Assembly: GCA_000697355.1 (NCBI GenBank)
Contig: JNEN01001244.1
Location: 186,001 to 250,000 of the forward strand
Origin: Syncephalastrum monosporum B8922
Lineage: Eukaryota; Mucoromycota; Mucoromycetes; Mucorales; Syncephalastraceae
DNA: 64,000 nt
Reading direction: 5' to 3'
Both the position numbers and the translations under genes were made by a program. Of this stretch, positions 33,952 to 44,704 are shown piece after piece (positions within the stretch are counted from its first letter, which is position 1; the number at the start of each line of letters is the position of its first letter). The notes under the pieces are model-generated. The model was not told the origin of the DNA, searched no databases, and saw nothing but the letters and a program-made list of their open reading frames with translations.

Positions 33952-36900
33952 TCACTGATGTTGTTCGATGATCTTCAGTACTGTGGCTTCTTGGTCGAAG
34001 GGCAGCAAGGTTTCGCCATCGAATATCTTGCTGGCGCCAGCGAGAGCGATGCATTGTGCTGCCGTTTTGTCACGACCCTGGGTCCCCATACCCTGCTTCA
34101 CAAGGTCGCATTCTGCATTGACGCAGCGAGAGACGCCTAGGTTCACTTTGCTCTGGCCTTTTTGGCGGTAATGAGGATGGATGATGGGCTGAAGACAGCA
34201 GCTGCAAGTCTGTGAGCTTCGGTGCTCGTCGGTAATGGCTACGACAGCGTGTCTGGCCTCGAACTGGCGCATCTTCCTGCCGCCGTACCGAAGATGACCT
34301 CTGATTGTGGAGCCGACACCAGTCCCTTTGTTTCCAATGAAACGTATGGGTATTGCCTTCGCATTTGTGTGCTTCTTTGCAAGCTTGCGTTCCTCTGCGG
34401 CATAGCGCTGATATGCGCGTTTCTTTTTTATCTCTGCCGTGTATTTGAGGGACGCAAGTCGTGCACTGTTGTAGAACCAACGCAAATGCGGAGACATCTC
34501 TTTGCGCATCTGATGTATATTTTTAAAAGTTAATGCCATAATAAATAGTCTAATTTGAGTACAAACTTCATGCGCTTTGAGCAAGTCGCCCACATCTCGA
34601 CAGGCTGACAAACTTGTTGCTGAAAGGGCGTTCTCGGCGGCAGAGACGCACGGGTGAAGGCTCTTCTGAGTCTTGATGAGTCGCAGGTGTCTCGAGGTGA
34701 AGGACTCATGGTGTAGGTGCTTGGCGCTGGTTTTCAGGAGGTGGGCTTTTTTTGCTGGTGGTAAACCACCGTGCTGATTTCGCTCGGTCGGGATGTGCAC
34801 CGACGTCGCCAATGTACATAAACCATAATCGGTTCCGCTCAGCCCAAACTTGGCGTTCTTGTCCTTGAGCTCACTCAGGTCGATCATGTCGACGTAATCT
34901 TCCAACCCGTGCTCCTTCTGTGATGGTCGGATTGGTGGTAGACCAGCTGGTGGCGTGTCTGCAACTCTAACTTCTTTCGCCTTTCCTTTGCTTTTACGGT
35001 CTTTCTGTTCTTGATCACGTCTTGTGAGCTCCCTTTTGACTCTGTAAATGGCCATCGAAAAGTCCTTTGTATCGCGTTGGAATTTTGCTTGATCAAGCTG
35101 GGATAAACTTTCATTCAAAAGCTTTTTGTCGACAGCTTCCTTGCCTTTTTTAATCTTGCTTAATAGATCTTGTAGTTGTACTTCGTTCGCCTTTTCGAAA
35201 TAATGATTTGCGGTGTTTGCCTGACGACGATATGTTCTCCTGATTTCCCACATGGAACTGCGCGGTGGTGTTCTGCGAATGCCTGTAATTCGAGCTTTCA
35301 AATTTGGAGTCACTTGGATGACATTGGTAAAGGACAAGCCGTGTGACCAGCATATGTCGTCGATCCTGTCCAAATCGAAAATTCCAGCGAACATATTTCT
35401 CTTTTGTTCACGGGCAGTGTCAAGGTTCGTGATGGGCTTGTTGTCGTTTCCATGCAGAATGTAGTCAGAGTGCGCCCCGCCTATGATACCCCATATCGTC
35501 GGAGCGTCCAGCGTCATTGAGCTAAGGGCGCCACATGAAGGAATCGGTACTAGCTTGTGTCTCTTTTTTGAAGCGTGTATGGCATCCAGAATCTCGTTTG
35601 CTTGTCGTACAAACGGCACATACTGGCCTAGACAGAATGATTTATCTGTTAGCGGTGTCGGGAAGTACGGCTTGAAAATCGCCACAATCCGACAACCGCA
35701 TCCAGCTCCTCGGCCGTGAGCTCCGTCTCGTGCAGCCAGGCTTCCGCGGCATTAGCGAAGGAAGGTTCAGCAGCGTGGCCTTCTTTACTGAGCAGTAGGT
35801 GCTTCATCAGGCCACCCAGTTGCCGAGTTCTCGCGATACTGGTACCCTAGTTGATGCAACGTTATTATACAGGATATAGATAATATTGCAGGTTTGATGA
35901 TTTACCTTCTCCCTTGGCGACTTCCCCTTGGATTCTGTCTTTTGCTCAATGGCTTTTCGCTCTTTCTTGGCTCTCTTTTTCTGTGCCCTTTTGGCGGCCT
36001 TGCTCTGCTTCGTCTTCGTTTCCGCTATGGCGGCGCTAGCCTTCTTGATGTCATTGCATTTTCAGTAATTCATTAGCTACTGTAGATGTATGTATGCATA
36101 TTGATAGATGTGCCTTCTACCTTTTCTTGAACAATTTCTTCTATTCGTTGTTCTATTTTCTGCAAGTTTTCGTTCGACCGCTCAAGCTGCAACTGATATC
36201 TTTGACGGTTCTCGAGTTGAATGGGGTCCATGTAGTTGTTGGTAGCCTTGCGCAATTTCTTCTGCTCCTGGTATCTTCGTCGTTTCAGTTTCGCTAAATC
36301 TTCTTTTTTGCTGCTTCTTTGACTGCTCTCGGCTTCATGTGTCTGTTCTTTGGGCTTGTCGTCGGGTTTGTCGTCGGGCTTGGGAGACAATATTAATTGG
36401 AACCATGCCTTGCTGAGGGAAAAGAGCATCTTCCGCACTGTCTGTGGGGACCACATATTTTTCAGGTCCGCAGCATAGCGCTGGACAGCTTGAGTCAGGG
36501 CATAAGACATGCCTTCTTTTGAAGGTCGAGTTCGATGAAAATCTTGCTGCTCGTAAGGTAAAAGTTTGGTCCATTCCGGATGCTTATCGCGGTTGTGTCT
36601 ATCATGTCCGAGGTAGAATGTGTGGACGGATGATATATGCTCAGGCCCGAAAAGCTTCATGAGATCATCGCTTTCTGTGAAAGTATGCTCTGGTGGCCGC
36701 ATCACCCTTATCGTCCTTATATCTGCTGGCAGTGAACCCTGCAATGGAAAGCGGGTGTCCGTGGGAATTGCGAGATGCATCATAGTCGCCAAAACGAGTA
36801 GCGCAAGGTCATTGATGTCGTCCGAAATATACTCCATAGCTTCTAGGAGTTTGTTTTTGATGGTCGATTGGGTGGGTTCGTCCATGTCTTTTCGTAGTAT

Positions 36901-37451
36901 GCTACTGATAGTCGTCGTACAAGTTCTGGTGTATTCAATGTCAATGGGCGTCTGTGTCTTGGGCAAGTCTTGTTTTTGTCTGACAGGGGTAGACTCATGG
37001 ATCCGATCAAAGTTGTCATTTACAAATTTTTCCAGAGCACGCTAGGAGCGTATTGCTTGTGATTTCGGAAATGAGCGGCCATCGACTTTCGTTTCAAGCT
37101 GCCGATATCGTCAGCTGTGTCAAGGAGCCCATGTGGCATCGTTTTCATGCTCAACAGTTGCTGTCTTCTTTTATTGCATGCTTTCGTAATCTTCTCGATC
37201 TCTTTTTCGTCTGTGGGCTCAGAAGATACTTTAAGCGATCGGATGATTGTCTTGAGCTTGTTGTCAAATGCTTGGTGTAATAGATCGATTGCTCTTTCCT
37301 CGGTCAATTTGGATGTGGACCCTGATGCCGTTGAAGACGCAGACGCTGATGCGGAGGATGTTGTCGCAGAGGTTCCGGCTTTTAGTGAGACAGGTAGAGG
37401 CCTGAATGTCGAATCGGTAACGTTTTGGCGAGTTTTTCTGCGGGGGGCCAT
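33952..37451 (-). CDS. Fanzor: eukaryotic TnpB-like RNA-guided endonuclease, six exons
   Basis: Fanzors are transposon-linked eukaryotic relatives of TnpB/Cas12 that cut DNA with an omega-RNA guide. My exon model (37451-37024, 36979-36121, 36043-35906, 35846-35669, 35627-34567, 34509-33952) is in phase throughout: 3222 nt, 1073 aa. RuvC-I is FGLSGTDYGL (Asp801). The region usually carrying the RuvC-II Glu reads FIGNKGTGVGSTIRGH and lacks an acidic residue; instead TDEHRSSQTCSCC supplies the Fanzor-type alternative Glu (about 983). Zinc-finger Cys are at about 990, 993, 1017 and 1022, and RuvC-III is GRDKTAAQ (Asp1035). The N-terminal 530 residues are unassigned; they include a Ser/Ala linker, a coiled stretch and a Lys-rich block (about 430-475) that could be a nuclear localisation signal. 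The introns are 41-78 nt; the 41-nt one (35668-35628) restores frame and has CTAAC upstream of its TAG. The 57-nt last intron is frame-neutral. No transposase lies nearby. Confidence 0.88.
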
Positions 37452-39136
37452 AGCTGACAATATGCGAGGAGATGAAAGAGATGAAAGCGGATAAGGTGTA
37501 TGTCGAGAAATGAAACGAAGAAATACAATGATAATGACGTTGAAACAGCAACAGTGATCAAAACGCTGAGACTTGGACCAGCTTATCTCTGTTGGGTTCA
37601 GAAATCTTGCCCGTATTCACATACGCTGAACTGAGGAAAAAAAGTTGAGGTCAGAAACAGACACTGATACTGCATGAATCCTCCGGCTATAGGAAGTTAC
37701 TGGCTTCATATCATATAGATCGCGAATTCAATGTGGAGACGCAAACGGGGCCGCTTTCGCCATCTAATATAGCGCAACAATAAGAAATGTATCTCTGGAG
37801 ACGCTTCATACTGTATTATACAGTATATATTTTCATGAACATGATCCGACGTGAATCTACGACCTATGTTTCGAATGTGAGTGATTCCCTCGTCTACGGC
37901 TACGAGTCTCCACCCTTCCACTTAAGATTCGCTTGCTCTAGTCCATTCCCACCGCTAGATGGAGCCAGCCCCATATCCTCGTTTACGCTTCGCGTCCGTG
38001 GAAAAAGCTGGTTAGATATGATCGTCCTTGCTATGGGCTTTTCCAACTTCAGCCTGACATATGTAGGATTCAAGCGGTATATTATTCTGATAGGTTTGTT
38101 CGGCTTGTTTTCCCATTAATAGCAGAAGACCTACATTGTTTAATTATTAACAGAGTATGGGTCACTCGAGAGATTACGGCGCCTAGATTCCATTGCTTCT
38201 CTCTTGTTTCCTATTCACTCTTCTATTGGTTCCCTCGTCGGACTGGCCCATCTTACAGCCAAAAGGGTCCTGACATAAAGACGCCCTGACGGGAATTGAA
38301 CCCGGGTCTCCAGCGTTCTGCTTATGTAATTCCGGATGATACAGAACCCTAACCTTTTTATAACAAGCCGTGGAACTCGCTTCGCTTCGTCCACGGCTGA
38401 CACTTCGATTGCGTTCCGTGTGTGAATGAGCCACGTCGCATGCAGCTGCGGGCCATCACAGCTTGCACTCGTTCTTCAGGTTTCTCCTGTCCAAGTCGAA
38501 GACTAGCTTGGCGTAAGGCTCCCAGATCCCTTTGCCGGGGGGCGTCGTACCCAGTTGCCGATAGAAACATTCATGGAAATCATATTGCAAGGCTTTCCTC
38601 TATGTGTATGCCGATATAATACCGTATACAGTATGTAGATACCGAATACATGCAATCTGTATGTCAGGAAAGGCACGTCACAGCTAATTTCCCTATGGGT
38701 TTCTTAGTATTTTTCGCCTATTTTTCCTATGAATTTTTGGAGAAAAAGTCTTCAACAATTTTTAATAGAGAATAAAAAATATGGGGGCGCGCGAGGAAAC
38801 GAGAAGTTCTTTTCTTCACCGTCGTCTTAACAGGACCTTTCTCGCAAAGCTACCCGAAGTAAGGTCTACATAGCGACGTAGATAAAATACACAGCAAGCT
38901 ACCTTGATACCCCTGATGCATGGAGCTTTCTGCTTCAGGTCACTTTATGGTCTTGCATATGCTCATTACGGTCGATTTTGGATTGCTTTAATACGTATGA
39001 GAATAACTTAAGATATACAGATAACTGGCGACGACGACAAGACAAAATAAAAAGGACGCTTCCATCGAAGCTAAAGAACAATCTCCCTAACTTGTAATTG
39101 AGTTACATGAAAATGGATTGCCAGGCCTCATTATGT
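37452..39136. other. Gene-poor stretch upstream of Fanzor
   Basis: Holds the presumed Fanzor promoter (37452 onward) and AT-rich DNA with TATACAGTATAT-type palindromes near 37,800. A tRNA-like fragment lies at 38281-38345. Open frames on either strand are not protein-like. Confidence 0.45.
38281..38345 (-). pseudogene. tRNA-like 3' fragment (possible tRNA-derived relic)
   Basis: Read on the minus strand the segment contains GGAGACCCGGGTTCAATTCC, close to the variable loop/T-arm of eukaryotic tRNA-Glu, followed by CGTCAGGGCG. I cannot find a matching 5' acceptor strand, D-arm or anticodon arm upstream. It is therefore probably a decayed tRNA or SINE head rather than a working tRNA. Confidence 0.35.
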
Positions 39137-40647
39137 TTACCCTCTGCGCTTATTGTTGTCATGACTTTCTTCGACGGGGTCAGCAAAAGGATCTGCGAAT
39201 GGATCGTTCTCTTGACCAGATGATGCTGCCTGCGGCGAAGACAGACGTAGACCAGCCAAGTCTTGGACAGCAGAGGAGGTGGAGTCATCGTAGGGTCGTA
39301 CCGGAGGAGGAGGGGGAGAGCGGGTATGAGGCGAAGACGGCTGAGAAGGGGACTGTGGAGGCGGAGAGGGAGAGGTGGTGGTTGCAGGGATATGCAAAGG
39401 CACTTCACCCACAGCCATGGTCTCGTACATCTCAAGGGCACGCAGCAGTTCCTCGTTGGTAGCAAGGAGCGTGCCAATCCACTCCTCGTCTTCTACCAGA
39501 CGCGCGTAACGAACAATTTTCTTTTTCGATTCCTCGCAGCGCTGCTTGTAGTCCTGGAGACGCGCATCATGCTGCAGGTCGATTTCCCAGCGATCTTCGG
39601 ACGTGTTGATGAATTTAAGTGCATTTACCAGATTGTTCCAGTTTTGGTTGGCCAACGCGACTTCTTGTATGATCTTTGGCTTGGCTGCCTCAAGGTCAAA
39701 GCGGCGATTAGCACCAGCTGTGCTGCTACTTCTTGGCTTGGTCTTGGTCGGCGGAGGCGAGTTGGATGGAGGCATCGACATGCGCTTCGGCTGCTTCATC
39801 GGAGGGGGCGTGGTCTGAACAGGACGAGGTGGCATTGTCGGCGTGGCCTCGGGCGATCGTCGCGGCTGTGCTGAAGCACCCATGCTCCCCGAACGGCTGC
39901 GTTGTTTAGCCTTTCCATGTCCAAAATCAGTCAGAGCTACGAGTAATAAGCGACTTCGGTAAAGTGTGCCTTACAGGGCCTACTCCGAGCTTGGATCGTC
40001 CCGAGTCGTACAGATCACGGAGGACATGCATGCCAGGCTCGTTCTTGTACTTGGCTGCACAAGCCGCCACCATGCTCAGCAATTCTTTACGCACTTTCAT
40101 GTCCTCGGCCTGACACAGCATAGGTTAGCCCTCTTCGCCTCTGCCCCAGATATCCATTGAGAACTTACTGAAGACGAAAAGATCAATTCGAAGCGCTCCT
40201 TCATCTTATCGTTCGTCACCAGTTGACCTACGCACGTCGTACTCAGATACAGTATGGGCATCCCTCCCTTCTGCACTACTTACGGCGAAACTTTTGGTTG
40301 GTGTTTTCCATCAAAAGACGGAGGACCTTTTTGATAAAGCAACTGTGTCAACTGGGTTCAGCGACACGCCTCATAGCGACTATACTACCTCGATTACTCT
40401 GAGCTTTTGTTGGCTGGTACCATGCTTCAAGCGTTTGCGTGTGGCCTCGATAGCTTCATAGGCGCCACTCTCTTGCATCATGATGGACTCGGTCAACTGC
40501 TGGAAGATGTACCAGTCGATCTCCTCATAGTTCGACAGTCGTTCTGCAACAAAGAACAGTCATAAGCGTGCACCCCGAGAATAGAGATAACGTACCAATA
40601 TAGAATGTGACAGAGGTCTTCTGAACTTCTTCGGTAAAGATTCCCAT
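39137..40647 (-). CDS. VHS and GAT domain protein, LSB5-like endocytic/actin adaptor
   Basis: Yeast Lsb5 binds Las17, ubiquitin and Arf3 at cortical actin patches. ATG at 40647 starts MGIFTEEVQKTSVTFYI. The VHS domain follows over several short exons: NYEEIDWYIFQQLTESIMMQ, ESGAYEAIEATRKRLKHG, QLVTNDKMKERFELIFSS, and VRKELLSMVAACAAKYKN with YDSGRSKLGVGP. A Pro/Ser-rich linker (RRSPEATPTMPPRPVQTTPP) leads to a GAT-like three-helix domain (KIIQEVALANQNWNNLVNAL to GTLLATNEELLRALEMYETM). The C-terminal tail is Pro-rich with two adjacent DPFADPFADP motifs of the kind bound by AP-2 or EH-type partners. Ends at 39137. About 430 aa. Identification rests on domain order. Confidence 0.82.
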
Positions 40648-42488
40648 CGTGCTAAAGAGAGCAATGAGAGGGAAGTTGTTGTGTTCAAGTCAAAAGGAAA
40701 AAAAGGTGCAGGACAGAAAAGAAACCCCGGTCAGCGGGCCTTCTGGTTCTGTGAAGCGTGTAATACGCAAGATTAATAAATGAAAAAGTAAAACAAGGTC
40801 GACTGTGATATCCGATGGGGAATCTACCCTGCCTCATCTTTCTTTCTTTTGCTCCTTTTCTGTGTAGCTGCTTATGCGCTCATACCAAAATAAACAAATA
40901 TAAAGATCTGACTTATGGCCGTAGATACAAGTTACGGAAAATGATGTCACCAGAAGCTCACAAAGGATGCGGCCTTCTGCCAAGCTTTTTGCACAAAATG
41001 ATCTGTGCACCCGCAGCCAACTTGCTCGTAGCTCTTTTCATGATATTTATGCACTTCAGAGAGCCTATTCACTGGATATAGGCCTCGGGAGCTGCAAGGC
41101 TATCCTACCGTCACCCTAATGATGAGCTTCCCGCTGCTTTGCAAGCAACAGTACTCTGAGCTCATCTGACGCGGTTTGCCTCGTGTAATGGATACAAGCA
41201 AACTACACGCGAGAACGCGAATGCAGTACCTCCATTGTAAGTCGCTACAATGTGGGATAAAATTAATACTTTTTGTTTACTTCAAGGCATTTGCAATGTC
41301 CGTACACCCTTCCACAAAAGGCAAATGCAGATGGCCGATGACAGCATCAGAAAAAGATACCGAGAATAAAAAGTAAGAGATGCCTACGTTATCACGATCA
41401 TCTGCACGCGTAGTCCCATCGCACTATTCGTCTCAGTTGTCTTGGCTATTTCTGCACTATTAAATGGATCTATTTTGCTATTTTCCGGGTTATGAATCCC
41501 TTTCTTACGCCTTTTATTAAAAAACCAGCGTTGTTGCAGCGAAATTATTGTGTCAATGTCTCAAATTATCGAGGTAGATGAACCTAAATTGATCCATAAT
41601 CATGTGTCCCATAAGCTCAACGGACACCTCCACTAGTGCTTATTTTGCTTAATGCCTCTTCCACCGCCTGCCGCAGGCGTCGTGCAGTACGAGGCACAGA
41701 GCGCGTGCCCTCCCAAAGTTACCATGTTGGTTACAACCCTCTCAGTTCTCCTTCCGTAATGAATAAGAAGTGAGCAGTAGAGATGGAAACGGAGACAGAG
41801 ATAATGCTTATTACATTAGGTAGATGTAGGCAAGGTGCAGCTCATTCAGCTTCTTGCACCAAACATGTATGTACTGTATATACGAAGACAGACACAATGG
41901 TTTCCGGAAACTGCCCTACTAACTTATATCTAATAGAGCATTCCAGGCCAGATGGAGTTATCTAGTCAGCACGCTTTTCCGTCTGTTCGTCACAAGCCTT
42001 TTCATACACATCCTTTTATGCAAGAGAGCTTTTTTTAAAGGCCTTCCAGGATTGAACGAAGTCTTCATTGTCAAACCCAGACTGCAACAAACTCAGAAAT
42101 AAAAACACCACTTCGACTTCCTTCACCCGTAGTGCATGCCTGTCATGTATCCATAGAGGAGCACCAATTAAGTTTCGTTGATGTGGTAATTCGCATTTGC
42201 CAAAAGCTCCTATCATCCATGCAGAGTCAAGCGTGCGGCCAATATCTTTAGCGCGCCCTGGTTTTGGTGCGTAGGCACAATATGTACAGTACAATACATA
42301 CAGTAGCTGCAGATGCAGTGATAGACGTCAAAAGTCATTTGCTTTTTCCCCTCGATTTATCCTTCTTATGTACGGAAGTGTATGCGATGATGATGATATG
42401 GGGCGGATATGAAGCGGAAGCGAAAGAGAGTGGTTTTGTAGAGAAAGAGGGCAAGTATGAGTGGATGAATCTGTACAGTACACGTGGA
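40648..42488. other. 1.8-kb intergenic stretch
   Basis: AT-rich with no supported gene. A GC-rich palindromic island (41661-41714) shares a GGAGGGCACGCG-type word, in inverted orientation, with the island at 32,017-32,078. A minus-strand open frame at 42016-42294 (ends WKAFKKSSLA) is not recognisable. Confidence 0.45.
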
Positions 42489-42869
42489 TTAAGGGTTCCC
42501 AGAGGCAAGAGCTGAACTACCGGGCTGGTCACTATCCGGGGTAGGGCAGGGGGTCGTGTCGGTCTGTGCGTGCAGTTGCGGTTGCGGCTTCTCACCCATA
42601 AACGTGTATTTGGACTAATACCATAGAGTGTGAGGACAGACTATCCCACATCCATGCCTCAACCTTACCAGTTCCTCTTGGAGTTTGCCTTCTTTTTTCA
42701 GTTCCATTCGACGATTCACAAGCACACCAATATTGACCATGTAGTAAACTAACAAACATACTCGTGAGCACTTGGAGCCTGGCTCATCGAACGTCTTACC
42801 TGTGGTCCCTGCAAGTAATAAAACAGCTGACTTCTGAGCAATGTCTGCGATCGACCCCGGGAAAGGCAT
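42489..42869 (-). CDS. Small single-span membrane protein, COX14-like cytochrome oxidase assembly factor
   Basis: Three small exons (42869-42800, 42748-42669, 42614-42489) join in frame to 91 aa, with GT-AG junctions and a phase-1 first intron. The protein starts MPFPGSIADIAQKSAVLLLA, whose hydrophobic helix continues GTTVYYMVNIGVLVNRR, then turns charged (MELKKEGKLQEELSKYTF) and ends in a Pro/Gln/Thr-rich tail. One N-terminal membrane helix preceded by an IADIAQ(K/R) turn and followed by a basic/acidic helix matches the Cox14 family, which regulates COX1 synthesis in the mitochondrial inner membrane. Other small mitochondrial membrane families look similar, so identity is moderate while the gene model is good. 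Confidence 0.6.
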
Positions 42870-43082
42870 GTTTGATAAAAGAAGTTGATAGAATATGCCA
42901 AAAACAACAAAAAAAATCCAAAAAATTATATTCGGCTCTGAAACCACCGCCGCCGCATGACTCAAAATACACCCGCGCATTCTTTCCTTTCTTCAGTGAC
43001 GCCAGTGCCACAGATTTATTATCTTGAGGTAAATGCTGTATTGGTTGCTCTATATATTGGTTTACAAATCTAAGAATCTAAA

Positions 43083-44339
<1,257 letters not shown>

Positions 44340-44704
44340 GTCAGTTCAAAATAGGTGATGATAATAAATGTATATGAAGGCAATGTCCATGTCCAGGGCG
44401 GGTTTAAATAGTTTGTGCTCGTCCCTGATGACAAATACAGACCTCCCAATCGCGAATTTCTGCGTCGGACGTCTAAAAAAACGCTGTCAAGAAGTTGCAT
44501 TAGATCAAAGTCATTGGCTTCCTCCCCGCCGTTGATTTCTAAGCAAAGCAGAAACCAAGGGGGCCCAGGAATACTCGATGCTTTACATAGGTCAGTGTGA
44601 AGGATGCAGAGACAGATGATTATTAATTATGCGGAAATTTCTATCAAGGTATATGTTACAAGCAAGGCATCTACAGTACATAGATGATATTATAAATCCA
44701 ACGT
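44340..44704. other. Short intergenic region
   Basis: 365 bp between the old yellow enzyme start and the siroheme synthase stop. A TTTAAATA sequence lies near 44,404. Nothing else seen. Confidence 0.4.

Noticed and set aside
36073..36966. Separate gene for the 297-aa open segment upstream of the Fanzor catalytic exons
   Set aside because: It has an acceptor at 36980 and a donor at 36120 that join it in phase to flanking exons, so it is better read as exon 2 of the Fanzor gene.
42016..42294. 92-codon minus-strand open frame ending WKAFKKSSLA
   Set aside because: No ATG at a sensible place (the apparent first codon is TTG), no splice context and no recognised similarity; it may be a decayed fragment.
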